A stretch of 64,000 nucleotides of DNA from assembly GCA_034004685.1 (NCBI GenBank), contig JAVEWG010000003.1:62001-126000 (forward strand). Direction: 5' to 3'. Source of the DNA: JAEUNX01 sp034004685. GTDB lineage: Bacteria; Pseudomonadota; Gammaproteobacteria; Burkholderiales; Rhodocyclaceae. A program made the translations under genes and the position numbers. Below are positions 51,018 through 60,145 of the stretch, in pieces. Every line of letters starts with the position of its first letter. The first letter of the stretch is position 1. Under the pieces are notes generated by a model. It made no database searches and was not told where the DNA came from. It saw nothing but the letters and a program-made list of their open reading frames with translations.

Positions 51018-51845
51018 TCAACCCATCCGCCCCAGGAGGACTTCGGTGACGAAGCGGCTGCCCACATAGGCCAGGAGCAGCGCCACGAAGCCCGCCAGGG
51101 TCCACCGCAGGGCGTGCCGACCCCGCCAGCCCCAGGCGTGGCGTCCCACCAGCAAGGTTCCGAAGAGCAGCCAGGACAGCACCGCGAAGAGGGTCTTGTG
51201 GTCCAGCCGAAATGCCTTGCCGAATAGTGTTTCGGAAAAGGCGATGCCTGAGGCCAGCGTCAGGGTCAGGAGAATGAAGGCGATCGAGATGAGGCGGAAC
51301 AACAGCGCCTCCATGGTTAGCAGGGGTGGCAAGCTGGCCAGGGCGCGGCTTAGCCTGCCGCTGTGCAAGCGTTTTTCCGCCACCGACATGAGCAGGGCGT
51401 GGAAGGCCGCCAGGGTGAACAGGCTGTAGGCCAGCATGGCAATGATGAAATGGGCCCGGAAAACCGGCGATGCGGAGTTCTCCAGCAGATGCTGGCCGGG
51501 GAAGAGGGCCGGCAGCAGGGAGGCTACCGTGGCTGCGGGCATGGCCAGGGCCTGGAGGCCTTCGAGCCGGGAATAGAGGCTTTCGATCCAAAAGAACATC
51601 ACGGCCAGCCACACCATCAGGGACAGGGCCACGCTGAAGCCAAAGCGCATCCCGCCCCCGGGGAACAGTTCGTCGTGGAGGAGTATCCCATGGGCGGCTA
51701 GGGCCAGCAGCAGCAGGATCCGCTCGCCCATGGATACGCTCCGCCCCGGCGCGAGGGCGGGTTGGGCCCAGCGGGTGCGCCAATAGTGAACCCCTAGGGC
51801 GGCGTAAAGCGAGGCCGGCAACAGATGCAGTAAAATCGAACGCAT
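51018..51845 (-). CDS. ypjD: CcsA/YpjD-like cytochrome c assembly membrane protein
   Basis: 275 aa, about eight membrane segments. It belongs to the CcmC/CcsA family: AHFIIAMLAYSLFTLAAFHALLM and the LDHKTLFAVLSWLLF stretch carry the periplasm-facing His residues. It is transcribed divergently from ffh with 34 bases between the starts, a neighbourhood conserved across proteobacteria. A role in haem delivery or c-type cytochrome maturation is presumed; YpjD itself is not experimentally settled. Confidence 0.85.
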   Translation of the reverse strand: MRSILLHLLPASLYAALGVHYWRTRWAQPALAPGRSVSMGERILLLLALAAHGILLHDELFPGGGMRFGFSVALSLMVWLAVMFFWIESLYSRLEGLQALAMPAATVASLLPALFPGQHLLENSASPVFRAHFIIAMLAYSLFTLAAFHALLMSVAEKRLHSGRLSRALASLPPLLTMEALLFRLISIAFILLTLTLASGIAFSETLFGKAFRLDHKTLFAVLSWLLFGTLLVGRHAWGWRGRHALRWTLAGFVALLLAYVGSRFVTEVLLGRMG

Positions 51846-51879
51846 TTTCCAAGTCTACCTGAAGGGTCCGCCCCCAACC

Positions 51880-53238
51880 ATGCTCGACAACCTCACTCAG
51901 CGGCTTTCCAAAGTCGTCAAGACCATCCGTGGCCAGGCCCGCCTTACCGAGGACAACATCCAGGAAATGATGCGGGAGGTGCGCATGGCGCTTCTGGAAG
52001 CCGATGTGGCCCTGCCTGTGGTGAAGGACTTCATCTCCCGGGTGAAGGAAAAGGCCCTGGGTCAGGAGGTAATTGGTTCCCTCACCCCCGGGCAGGCCTT
52101 GGTGGGCGTGGTGCATCGGGAGCTTACCGACCTCATGGGGGGGAGCCATCAGGGCCTGAACCTGGCTACTCAGCCGCCGGCGGTGATCCTGATGGCCGGC
52201 CTCCAGGGGGCGGGCAAGACCACCACCACGGGGAAGCTGGGCAAGCTTCTGCGGGAGCGGATGAAGAAGAAGGTGCTGGTGGTGTCCACCGACATCTATC
52301 GCCCGGCGGCCATCGCCCAGTTGCAGACCGTGGCCCAGCAGGCGGGGGTGGAGTTCTTCCCGTCCGAGATCAGCCAGCAGCCTGTGGATATCGCCCTGGC
52401 GGCGTTGGACCATGCCCGCCGGCATTATCTGGACGTGGTTCTGGTGGATACCGCCGGCCGGTTGGCCATCGACGAAGCCATGATGGCGGAAATCAAAGCT
52501 CTCCATGGTGCGGTCAAGCCCATCGAGACCCTCTTCGTGGTGGACGCCATGCTGGGGCAGGATGCGGTGAATACTGCCCGGGCCTTCAACGACGCCCTGC
52601 CCCTGACGGGGGTGGTCCTCACCAAGCTGGATGGGGATGCCCGGGGTGGGGCGGCCTTGTCGGTGCGCCATGTGACCGGCAAGCCTCTCAAGTTTTCCGG
52701 GGTGGGGGAGAAGCTCGGCGGCTTGGAAGAGTTCCACCCCGAGCGGATGGCGTCCCGCATCCTGGGCATGGGGGACATCCTGGGTCTGGTGGAAGATGCC
52801 CGGCGGGGCGTGGATGAAGAGCAGGCCAAGGCCTTCGCCCAGAAGCTCAAGTCAGGCAAGGGCTTCGATCTCAATGATTTCAAGGATCAGATCGGCCAGA
52901 TGCGCAAGATGGGGGGGATGGCCTCCATGCTGGAAAAACTTCCTGGCCAGTTCGCTCAGATGGCGGGCCAGTTGAAGGGCGGAGCGGAAGAGAAAACGGT
53001 CGGTCGGATCGAGGGCATCATCAACTCCATGACCCCCGGTGAGCGGGCCAAACCCGAGCTCATCAAGGCGAGCCGCAAGCGGCGCATCGCGGCGGGCGCC
53101 GGCGTGACCGTGCAGGAGGTCAATCGTCTCCTGAACCAGTTCGAGCAGACCCAGAAAATGATGAAGCAGTTCTCCAAGGGGGGAATGCAGAAGCTGATGC
53201 GGGGCATGAAGGGCATGTTGCCCGGCATGATGCGCTGA
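51880..53238 (+). CDS. ffh: Signal recognition particle protein
   Basis: 452 aa. The N domain (MLDNLTQRLSKVVKTIRGQ) precedes the G domain, with GLQGAGKTTTTGKL, DTAGRLAID and TKLDGDARGGAAL. The C-terminal M domain is methionine-rich (MRGMKGMLPGMM) and binds the signal sequence and 4.5S RNA. It is the last strongly conserved gene before the DUF455 protein. Confidence 0.97.
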   Translation: MLDNLTQRLSKVVKTIRGQARLTEDNIQEMMREVRMALLEADVALPVVKDFISRVKEKALGQEVIGSLTPGQALVGVVHRELTDLMGGSHQGLNLATQPPAVILMAGLQGAGKTTTTGKLGKLLRERMKKKVLVVSTDIYRPAAIAQLQTVAQQAGVEFFPSEISQQPVDIALAALDHARRHYLDVVLVDTAGRLAIDEAMMAEIKALHGAVKPIETLFVVDAMLGQDAVNTARAFNDALPLTGVVLTKLDGDARGGAALSVRHVTGKPLKFSGVGEKLGGLEEFHPERMASRILGMGDILGLVEDARRGVDEEQAKAFAQKLKSGKGFDLNDFKDQIGQMRKMGGMASMLEKLPGQFAQMAGQLKGGAEEKTVGRIEGIINSMTPGERAKPELIKASRKRRIAAGAGVTVQEVNRLLNQFEQTQKMMKQFSKGGMQKLMRGMKGMLPGMMR

Positions 53239-53296
53239 GTGTGCTACCCCCGGGAGTTGGATCATCCTTGTCCTGGCCCCGGCCGCTGCGAGCGTG

Positions 53297-54139
53297 ATGG
53301 TCGCCACATCCTGTTCTCCTGATTCGGTCCATCGGGCTGCTTTTGCCGCCCTCATGACCGCCGATCCGGAAGCCAAGGCTGCCGCGGCGATTGCCGTGGA
53401 GTCAGCCTGGCGAGATGATGCGCTGGGGTTGCCCATGGCGGGAGATGCCGGCGCCGAACCGGCGACTCCTGTTCCCAGGCCTGGGCGTCCGGAGCGGCCC
53501 CGGCTGGTGGCGCCGGCCGATTTGCCCCGACGCAGGGCGGGTTCCCCGGCGGGTCACGGGGCCTTGCTCCATTCCATCGCCCACATCGAGTTCAACGCCA
53601 TTGATCTGGCCCTGGATTGTGTCTATCGCTACCGTGGTTTGCCCCGGTTGTATTACGAAGGCTGGTTGCGGGTGGCGGCCGAGGAGGCCGCCCATTTCCG
53701 CTTGATGCGGGGGCGCCTGAACAGCCTGGGTTTCGAGTACGGGGATTTCGACGCCCACAACGGCCTGTGGGAAATGGCCTGCAAGACCGCCGATGACCCC
53801 CTGGCCCGCATGGCCCTGGTGCCCCGGGTGCTGGAGGCCAGGGGGCTGGATGCTACGCCACCCATCATGGCCAAGTTGCGAGCCATCGGCGACCTGGCGT
53901 CGATCCAGGTGCTGGAAGTCATCTTGCGGGACGAGGTGGGCCATGTGGCCCTGGGGGATGAGTGGTTCCGGTATCTCTGCCGGGAGAGGGGGTTGGAGCC
54001 GGAGGCTACCTATCTGGCGTTGCTCACCCGCTTCGATGCGCCCTGGCCCCAGGCGCCCCTCAATGTGGCGGCCCGGCGCGAGGCTGGCTTTGGGGCCGAA
54101 GAGTTGGATCGGCTTGCCCGGGGCCGGCCCCGCGGATGA
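53297..54139 (+). CDS. DUF455 ferritin-like protein
   Basis: 280 aa from ATG 53297; a GTG one codon earlier is equally possible. The helical core has the carboxylate/histidine pairs expected of a di-metal ferritin-like fold: AHIEFNAIDLALD, AAEEAAHFRLM and LRDEVGHVALGDEW. DUF455 (COG2833) proteins resemble MiaE-type oxygenases in fold, but their substrate is unknown. A terminator follows, so it probably ends the ffh transcription unit. Confidence 0.85.
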   Translation: MVATSCSPDSVHRAAFAALMTADPEAKAAAAIAVESAWRDDALGLPMAGDAGAEPATPVPRPGRPERPRLVAPADLPRRRAGSPAGHGALLHSIAHIEFNAIDLALDCVYRYRGLPRLYYEGWLRVAAEEAAHFRLMRGRLNSLGFEYGDFDAHNGLWEMACKTADDPLARMALVPRVLEARGLDATPPIMAKLRAIGDLASIQVLEVILRDEVGHVALGDEWFRYLCRERGLEPEATYLALLTRFDAPWPQAPLNVAARREAGFGAEELDRLARGRPRG

Positions 54140-54150
54140 TCCACCAATGA

Positions 54151-54174
54151 AAAGGGCGCCTTTCGGCGCCCTTC
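54151..54174 (+). terminator. Terminator after the DUF455 gene
   Basis: AAGGGCGCC–TTTC–GGCGCCCTT, a perfect 9-bp stem with a 4-base loop. The flanking A and T tracts are short, and it can serve both the plus-strand gene and the convergent cytochrome c4 gene. Confidence 0.75.
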
Positions 54175-54199
54175 GTCCCTTGGCGGACGTTTTTCCGGC

Positions 54200-54820
54200 T
54201 TAACGCAGCCCGGCCGCGTAATCCGCTACGGCCTTGATTTCCGGGTCGGTCATCTTGAGGGCGATGGTGCGCATCATCTTGGCCGGATCGTTGGCCCGTT
54301 CGCCGGCGCGGAAAGCCTTCAGCTGGGCCTCGGTATAGTCGGCGAACTGGCCGGCCAGGCGCGGGTACTGGGCGGGCAGTCCGGCACCGGTGGGGCCGTG
54401 GCAGCCGGAGCAGGCCGGAACGCCCTTGGCGGCAATGCCGGCGCGCCAGATCTTCTGGCCTTCGGCGATGGTGGCCTTGCTCTTGGCGGTGTCCGGCTGG
54501 AGTTTCTGGCTGCTGAAATGCTGGCCCAGGGCGGCTCTGTCTTCGTCCGACAAGGCTGCGGCCATTCCGGCCATGATCGGGTTGGCCCGCTCGCCGCTCT
54601 TGAAGTCTTTCAGCTGCTTGGCGAGGTATTCAGGCCCTTGCCCTGCCAGCTTGGGGTTGGCCGGGAGCTGGCTGTTGCCATCGGCACTGTGGCAGCCAGC
54701 GCAAATCTGCTCGGCGGTTTGTTTCGCCTTGGCCAGATCCGGCTTGGCCGCCGCCTGGTCCTGGGCCTGAAGGCTGCCTGCGACCAGCAGCAGCGAAAGC
54801 AGCAGGGAACGCTTGATCAT
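54200..54820 (-). CDS. Di-haem cytochrome c4
   Basis: 206 aa from ATG 54820 (AGGA upstream; an ATG six codons earlier lacks one). A signal peptide ends near SLQAQ. Two CXXCH haem sites, CAGCH (about residue 40) and CSGCH (about 136), each precede a Met ligand (NPIMAGMA; AKMMRTIA). This is the duplicated two-domain architecture of cytochrome c4, a periplasmic electron carrier to terminal oxidases. It is divergent from engB, the same partnership seen in Pseudomonas and other betaproteobacteria. Confidence 0.93.
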   Translation of the reverse strand: MIKRSLLLSLLLVAGSLQAQDQAAAKPDLAKAKQTAEQICAGCHSADGNSQLPANPKLAGQGPEYLAKQLKDFKSGERANPIMAGMAAALSDEDRAALGQHFSSQKLQPDTAKSKATIAEGQKIWRAGIAAKGVPACSGCHGPTGAGLPAQYPRLAGQFADYTEAQLKAFRAGERANDPAKMMRTIALKMTDPEIKAVADYAAGLR

Positions 54821-54963
54821 GATGTCCTCGGATGCCATTAAGGGGATGGATAAAATCCTGCTATTCTATACCATGCCAGCTTTCCTGCGCGATGCGATGT
54901 TGAGCCCATGGCTGGGTTTTCGGTCTTCGCGACGATCCGCCCCCTCATCCCCGTCCCCCGTCC

Positions 54964-55584
54964 ATGAGCCTTTTTCGCGCCGCACGATTTGAAATCTCCA
55001 TTGCCAAGACTGAAGGGCTTCCCGCGCCTTTTGGCCCTGAGGTAGCCTTCGCAGGCCGCTCGAATGCTGGGAAATCCAGCGCCATCAATACCCTGGCCGG
55101 GCATACCCGGCTGGCTTTCGTCTCCAAGACCCCTGGGCGCACCCAGCTAATCAATTTTTTCCGTCTCAACTGTGGTGCCGCCCTGGTGGATCTGCCCGGG
55201 TATGGCTATGCCAAGGTGCCGGAGCAGGTCCGGCGCCAGTGGCAAGGGCTGCTGGAGGACTATCTGCGGCATCGGCCCAGTCTGGTGGGCCTGGTCCTGA
55301 TCATGGACTCCCGGCACCCCCTCACGCCCCTTGATCGGCAGATGCTCGACTGGTTCGCCCCGAGTGGCCGACCGGTTCACGTGTTGCTCACCAAGTGCGA
55401 CAAGCTCAGCCGGAACGAAGCCAATGCCACTTTGTTCGCGGTGCGCAAGGAGCTGGCCGCGTGGGGCGGGAATGTCACCGTGCAGCTTTTCTCCAGCCTC
55501 AAAAAGACGGGGTGCGAGGAGGTGGAGCAGGTGGTGGGGGGCTGGCTGGGTGTGGGTGGCGAGGTGGCGCCGGCCGGAGAATAA
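54964..55584 (+). CDS. engB: Ribosome biogenesis GTPase EngB
   Basis: 206 aa. GTPase motifs: GRSNAGKSS (G1), DLPGYGYAKV (G3), LLTKCDKLS (G4) and FSSLKKTG (G5). EngB (YsxC/YihA) acts in 50S subunit assembly. It stands alone on this strand, divergent from cytochrome c4. The hairpin immediately after its stop has its T-run on the minus strand, so it is assigned to the putative sRNA below. Confidence 0.96.
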   Translation: MSLFRAARFEISIAKTEGLPAPFGPEVAFAGRSNAGKSSAINTLAGHTRLAFVSKTPGRTQLINFFRLNCGAALVDLPGYGYAKVPEQVRRQWQGLLEDYLRHRPSLVGLVLIMDSRHPLTPLDRQMLDWFAPSGRPVHVLLTKCDKLSRNEANATLFAVRKELAAWGGNVTVQLFSSLKKTGCEEVEQVVGGWLGVGGEVAPAGE

Positions 55585-55700
55585 AAAACCCCCGGCCAAA
55601 GGGGAAGCCGGGGGTCGAAGAGCCTTAATTGCGTTTAAGGCACCCGCTCAGGGAGGTAAAGCGGGAGATGGCTCAACACCATCTATTGCCTAGGATCAAG
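55581..55700 (-). ncRNA. Candidate minus-strand small RNA (engB–hemB gap)
   Basis: Only the 3' end is firm. On the minus strand a terminator stem ACCCCCGGC/GCCGGGGGT (55588-55615) is followed by TTTTTTAT, classic for a transcript running leftward, and no leftward gene lies upstream. Before it is a folded module: an outer stem GAGCC/GGCTC (55620-55624, 55670-55674) enclosing two hairpins. One is GCCTTAA/TTAAGGC. The other is AGCGGG/CCCGCT with CCUCCC in its single-stranded loop, an anti-Shine-Dalgarno-like seed. The 5' end at about 55700 is a guess. Confidence 0.55.
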
Positions 55701-55772
55701 CGATCCTGGTTGAAGTTCCCCGGATAATCCTTTTCCTCGTTTCCAATTGTTTCCATCGTGCCCAGGACTACC

Positions 55773-56780
55773 ATGCGACCAACCGGACAATTTCCTGCCA
55801 CCCGCATGCGCCGCATGCGCCGCGACGATTTTTCCCGCCGCCTGATGAGGGAGCACGTCCTGACGGCGTCCGATCTGATCTACCCGGTGTTTGTCCTGGA
55901 TGGCTCCAAGCCCGATGAGGCCGTAGCCTCCATGCCGGGGGTGAGCAGGGTGAGTCTTGAGAGCCTCCTGCGGATTGCCGAAGAGGCTTGCGAGTTGGGC
56001 GTTCCCGCCTTGGCCCTGTTCCCGGTGATTGATGCCGCCGGCAAGAGCGATGGCGCCGATGAGGCCTGGAATCCTGACGGCCTGGTGCCCCGGGTGGTGA
56101 CCGCTCTCAAGGCCCGCTTCCCGGAACTGGGGGTCATCACCGACGTAGCCCTGGATCCGTACACCAGCCATGGCCAGGATGGGCTGATCGATGCCTCCGG
56201 CTACGTGCTCAATGACGAGACCCTGGAGGCCCTGACCCGCCAGGCGGTCTGCCATGCCCAGGCCGGTGCCGACGTGGTGGCCCCGTCCGACATGATGGAT
56301 GGCCGAATCGGGCGGATTCGGGCTGCTCTCGACGTGGGGCGCCACATCCACACCCGCATCCTGGCTTACTCCGCCAAGTACGCATCCAGCTTCTACGGTC
56401 CCTTCCGGGACGCGGTGGGGTCCGCCGCCAACCTGGGCAAGGGCAACAAATACACCTACCAGATGGATCCGGCCAACAGCGATGAAGCCCTGCGGGAAGT
56501 GGAGCTGGATGTCGCCGAAGGGGCGGATATGTTCATGGTCAAGCCGGGTATGCCGTATCTGGATATCGTGCGGCGGGTCAAGCACGAGCTGGAGGTACCC
56601 ACCTTCGTTTATCAGGTGAGCGGTGAATACGCCATGCTCAAGGCCGCCATCGCCAACGGCTGGCTGGCCGAGGAGGCCTGCGTGCTGGAATCCCTCCTGG
56701 CCTTCAAGCGGGCGGGGGCCGATGGCATCCTGACCTACTTCGCCCTCGATGCCGCCCGCTGGTTGAAGGCTGGCGCCTAG
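55773..56780 (+). CDS. hemB: Delta-aminolevulinic acid dehydratase
   Basis: 335 aa from ATG 55773 (AGGA upstream; a GTG five codons earlier is possible). The two Schiff-base lysines are in SAKYASSFYGPFR and FMVKPGMPYLD. The region that binds catalytic zinc in other HemB reads DVALDPYTSHGQDG, with no cysteines, so this is the magnesium-type enzyme typical of many proteobacteria. It condenses two ALA molecules into porphobilinogen for haem. The gap upstream holds the candidate sRNA and an AGGATC/GATCCT hairpin. Confidence 0.96.
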   Translation: MRPTGQFPATRMRRMRRDDFSRRLMREHVLTASDLIYPVFVLDGSKPDEAVASMPGVSRVSLESLLRIAEEACELGVPALALFPVIDAAGKSDGADEAWNPDGLVPRVVTALKARFPELGVITDVALDPYTSHGQDGLIDASGYVLNDETLEALTRQAVCHAQAGADVVAPSDMMDGRIGRIRAALDVGRHIHTRILAYSAKYASSFYGPFRDAVGSAANLGKGNKYTYQMDPANSDEALREVELDVAEGADMFMVKPGMPYLDIVRRVKHELEVPTFVYQVSGEYAMLKAAIANGWLAEEACVLESLLAFKRAGADGILTYFALDAARWLKAGA

Positions 56781-56794
56781 CTCACCGCCCCCCT

Positions 56795-57448
56795 TCAGGG
56801 TTTGACCATTGGGTGGCCCAGGCTCCGACCCAGGGCCAGCACCGAGCTGATTTTGTAGTCGACGTGGGCGGGCTGCCGCAGACTGCGGCTGACCCAGACG
56901 GTGGTCATGCCCAGGCGCTTGGCGGTGCGCAGGTTCTCCGCAGAATCCTCCACCAGAATGCAGCGGCGGGGATTCAGTCGATGGGCATGGAGTAGGCTGC
57001 GGTAGGCACGCATCTGGGGCTTGGGGTGGAAACCCATTTGCTCCACGCCGAATACATCCTGGAAGTGCCGCCGTATCCCCATCAGGCCCACCACCGTTTC
57101 CACATAGGCTTGGGGCCCATTGGAAAACACGATCTTGCGGCCCGGCAGGCGGCCGAGCAAACCTGCCAGGGCCCGGGGGAATACCATCATGCTGGCCAGG
57201 TCGGGGAAGCGATGGGTTTCCTGCAGGAAGTGATGGGGGTTGGTGCCATGGTGGCGCATGAGGCCCAGCAGGGTAGCGCCATAACGTTTCCAGTAGCCCA
57301 TGCGCAGGGCGTTGGCGGTGGCTTCGTCCACCGCCAGATGCTCCCGTAGATACGCAGTCATGCTGCGGTTGATATGGGGAAAGATGTGCGGGTTGGCGTC
57401 GTGGAGGGTGTTGTCCAGGTCGAACAGCCACACCGGGCGTTGCTCCAT
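56795..57448 (-). CDS. HAD-family pyrimidine 5'-nucleotidase-like protein
   Basis: 217 aa. HAD motif I is LFDLDNTLHDANP, motif II is FSNGPQ, and motif III is RCILVEDSAENL. The opening and the helical cap match the SDT1/YjjG-like pyrimidine 5'-nucleotidase group, but the substrate may be another small phosphate. It lies seven bases downstream of bioC on the same strand, so co-transcription with the biotin genes is likely. Confidence 0.82.
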   Translation of the reverse strand: MEQRPVWLFDLDNTLHDANPHIFPHINRSMTAYLREHLAVDEATANALRMGYWKRYGATLLGLMRHHGTNPHHFLQETHRFPDLASMMVFPRALAGLLGRLPGRKIVFSNGPQAYVETVVGLMGIRRHFQDVFGVEQMGFHPKPQMRAYRSLLHAHRLNPRRCILVEDSAENLRTAKRLGMTTVWVSRSLRQPAHVDYKISSVLALGRSLGHPMVKP

Positions 57449-57455
57449 GGCGGAT

Positions 57456-58334
57456 TCAGCCCGGCTTGCGGGGTTGGAAGTTGATTACCGCCCGACCGTC
57501 CTCGGTCACTTTCGCGGGCATTTTCCAGGCGTGGCCCTGGAGCACTTCGAAGGTGGCCGGTAGCCGCCCCTCCCGGGCAAGGGTGGCGTAGGTAGCCCGG
57601 GCTTGTTCCCAGCCGCTCCGGCCGGTCAGGCCCCGGGGGCGGCCGACGGCGGCGTTGGTGGCGCCGGCATGGCGCAGGTCGGCGAACAACTGGTCCAGGT
57701 CGGTATAGGTGAGGGTCAGCATTTCCATGTCCATCACCGGATCGGAAAAGCCGGCCTGAACCAGGGCGTCCCCCAGGTCATGCATGTCGATGAAGCGATG
57801 GACCCGTTCGCCAGCCCGGGAGGGCAGTGCCTGACGCAGTTCCCGCAGCGTGTCGGGCCCCAGGGTGGAAAACATCACCAGTCCCCCGACTTCCAGGACC
57901 CGGTGGATTTCCCGCAAGGCGGGCAGGGGGTCGTGGAGCCAGTTGAGCATCAGGTTGGACCACACCAGGGATACGCTGCTCCGGCCCAGGGGGAGGGCTT
58001 CGGCGTCGGCACAGATCCGCGCGGGCTGGGTCGGCCTGCCCAGCAGGCGGCGCAGGAAGCCGCCGTTGGTGACCGGGCCGAGCATGGCCCGGGCCGCGTC
58101 CACCCCCACGTACTCTGCCTGGGGAAAACGGGCTTCGAGAATCGCTCGATCCGCTCCTGGGCCGCAGCCCAGATCCAGGATGCGGCGGGGGTCCTGGCGG
58201 ATGTAGTCCAGTCGCTCGGCCATCCGTCGGGCGATTTCCCTGGGCAGGAAGTCGGCCTCGGGATAGGTGGCCGCCGCCGCGTTGGCCCGCCGCCGGACCA
58301 GGCTGCGGTCCAACTCGAAGTCCGGGATGGCCAT
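57456..58334 (-). CDS. bioC: Malonyl-ACP O-methyltransferase
   Basis: 292 aa. The SAM-binding motif I is ILDLGCGPGADR, with VGVDAARAML as the acidic loop and LVWSNLMLNWLHDP characteristic of BioC. It methylates malonyl-ACP so that pimelate can be built on the fatty-acid machinery. It lies six bases downstream of bioB. bioF, bioA, bioD and bioH are not in the window. Confidence 0.9.
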   Translation of the reverse strand: MAIPDFELDRSLVRRRANAAAATYPEADFLPREIARRMAERLDYIRQDPRRILDLGCGPGADRAILEARFPQAEYVGVDAARAMLGPVTNGGFLRRLLGRPTQPARICADAEALPLGRSSVSLVWSNLMLNWLHDPLPALREIHRVLEVGGLVMFSTLGPDTLRELRQALPSRAGERVHRFIDMHDLGDALVQAGFSDPVMDMEMLTLTYTDLDQLFADLRHAGATNAAVGRPRGLTGRSGWEQARATYATLAREGRLPATFEVLQGHAWKMPAKVTEDGRAVINFQPRKPG

Positions 58335-58340
58335 GGGGCC

Positions 58341-59330
58341 TTAGATGGCCTTCAATCCCAGGCGGGCGAACAGGGCCTCGTCCCGATCGACGCCCGGGTT
58401 GGCGGTGGTGAGGAGCTTGTCGCCGTAGAACATGGAGTTGGCGCCGGCCAGAAAACACAGGGCCTGGAGTTCGTCGCTCATCTCTTGACGCCCCGCCGAC
58501 AGGCGCACGAAGCTCTTCGGCATGGTGATGCGGGCGCAGGCGATGGTGCGCACGAATTCAAAGGGATCCAGGGTTTCGGCCTCGGCCAGGGGGGTACCGG
58601 GGATCGCCACCAGGTTGTTGATGGGCACCGATTCCGGCGCGGGGCTCATGTTGGCCAGTTCGGCGATCAGGGCGGCGCGGCTCTTGCGACCTTCCCCCAT
58701 GCCGATGATCCCACCGCAGCAGACGTTGATGCCGGCATCCCGGACCTTGCCCAGGGTATTGAGGCGGTCCTGGAGAGTGTGGGTGGTGATGACCTGGCCG
58801 TAGAACTCCGGCGAGGTGTCGATATTGTGGTTGTAGTAGTCCAGACCGGCGTCCTTGAGGGCCACGGCCTGGTCTTCCTTGAGCATGCCCAGGGTGACGC
58901 AGGTTTCCAGACCCAGCTTCTTGACCTCCCGGACCATTTCCAGGACCGGTTCCAGATCCTTGTCCTTGGGGCCACGCCAGGCGGCTCCCATGCAGAAGCG
59001 CGAGGCGCCTTTGGCTTTGGCGGCCCGGGCGTTGTCCAGCACTTCATTCAGGGGCATCAGGTTCTCCCGCTCCAGGCCGGTGTCGTAGCGGGCGGACTGG
59101 GAGCAGTAGCCGCAGTCCTCGGAGCATCCGCCAGTCTTGATGGAGAGCAGGGTGGAGCGCTGGATTGCGTTGGGGTCGAAGTTCTCCCGATGGACCTGCT
59201 GGGCACGGTAGAGAAGGTCGAAGAAGGGCAGAGCGAAGAGGGCTTCGACTTCGGCCACCGTCCAGCGCCGGGGGGCGAGGGCAGGGCGGGATTCGGCGGC
59301 TGCCGGCTGGGCAAGGGAAGGACTTGTCAT
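58341..59330 (-). CDS. bioB: Biotin synthase
   Basis: 329 aa from ATG 59330; the longer frame to 59711 lies antisense to comF. The radical-SAM cluster is CSEDCGYCSQS, and the [2Fe-2S] ligands are further on (e.g. CVTLGM, CCGGIIGMGEG). It inserts sulfur into dethiobiotin. It is divergent from comF with 56 bases between starts; this gap must hold both promoters. I could not identify a clear BirA operator there. Confidence 0.96.
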   Translation of the reverse strand: MTSPSLAQPAAAESRPALAPRRWTVAEVEALFALPFFDLLYRAQQVHRENFDPNAIQRSTLLSIKTGGCSEDCGYCSQSARYDTGLERENLMPLNEVLDNARAAKAKGASRFCMGAAWRGPKDKDLEPVLEMVREVKKLGLETCVTLGMLKEDQAVALKDAGLDYYNHNIDTSPEFYGQVITTHTLQDRLNTLGKVRDAGINVCCGGIIGMGEGRKSRAALIAELANMSPAPESVPINNLVAIPGTPLAEAETLDPFEFVRTIACARITMPKSFVRLSAGRQEMSDELQALCFLAGANSMFYGDKLLTTANPGVDRDEALFARLGLKAI

Positions 59331-59386
59331 GGCGGGGCTTTTTCGTGTAATACAAAACCCTAAATGGTCGACTATCGGAGTAGGGA

Positions 59387-60100
59387 TTGTCAAATCCATA
59401 CCAAGGCTGGTTTGGCCGCCTTGCTGCCAGGGGCATGGAGATTGTGTTGCCCCGGACCTGCCATCTATGCGGCCAGCCCTCCGGTGCCAGTTTGGTGTGC
59501 GGCGATTGCGGGAGAGACCTGCCTTGGCTGCCGGCGGACGCCTGCCCCGGTTGCGCCCTGCCCACGGGTGGCGGGGTCTGTGGCCCCTGCCAGAAGGACC
59601 CGCCTCCGTTCGATGAAACCCTGGCAGCGTTTGCTTACGACTTTCCAGTGGGGGCGATGGTTCAAGGATTGAAGTACGGTCATCGCCTGGAACTGGCTGG
59701 CTATTTCGCAAGCGTGCTGGCCAAGGCGGTGCTACGGAGCCATGAGCGGCTCCCGGATCTGGTCTTGCCCATGCCCTTGCACCCTGAGCGCCTGGCGGAG
59801 CGGGGGTTCAACCAGGCGGCGGAAATCGCCCGGCCCCTGGCGCGGCGCCTGGGCATCGAAGTGGATGTGTTGTCCCTGGTGCGGGATGTTTCCACGCCTC
59901 CTCAGGTAGGCCTCTCTTCCCAGGTTCGGCAGCGCAATGTGCGGGGCGCTTTTCGCTGCCAGCGGGATTTGACCGGCGCCCAGGTGGCGGTGGTGGATGA
60001 CGTGTTGACCACCGGGGCCAGCCTGGCGGAGGTGGCCCGCTGCCTGAAGGCCCGGGGGGCCCGCCGGGTGACCAACTGGGTGGTGGCCCGCACTCCTTGA
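59387..60100 (+). CDS. comF: ComF-family phosphoribosyltransferase-like protein
   Basis: 237 aa from TTG 59387, with GGAG six bases upstream; ATG 59435 would give a shorter protein that still keeps the zinc fingers. N-terminal Cys pairs CHLCG, CGDCG, CPGCA and CGPCQ form the zinc region. The C-terminal PRT loop is VAVVDDVLTTGASLAEVA. ComF supports DNA uptake across the inner membrane in competent bacteria. Type IV pili are encoded in this window, so natural transformation is plausible. Confidence 0.88.
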   Translation: MSNPYQGWFGRLAARGMEIVLPRTCHLCGQPSGASLVCGDCGRDLPWLPADACPGCALPTGGGVCGPCQKDPPPFDETLAAFAYDFPVGAMVQGLKYGHRLELAGYFASVLAKAVLRSHERLPDLVLPMPLHPERLAERGFNQAAEIARPLARRLGIEVDVLSLVRDVSTPPQVGLSSQVRQRNVRGAFRCQRDLTGAQVAVVDDVLTTGASLAEVARCLKARGARRVTNWVVARTP

Positions 60101-60145
60101 GGGGCAGGTTGCCCCAGGGGGGCGCCACGGGCAGAATCCGGACCC

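Noticed and set aside
57603..59363. A 586-codon plus-strand frame across bioC and bioB.
   Set aside because: It spans two real minus-strand genes and has no domain content.
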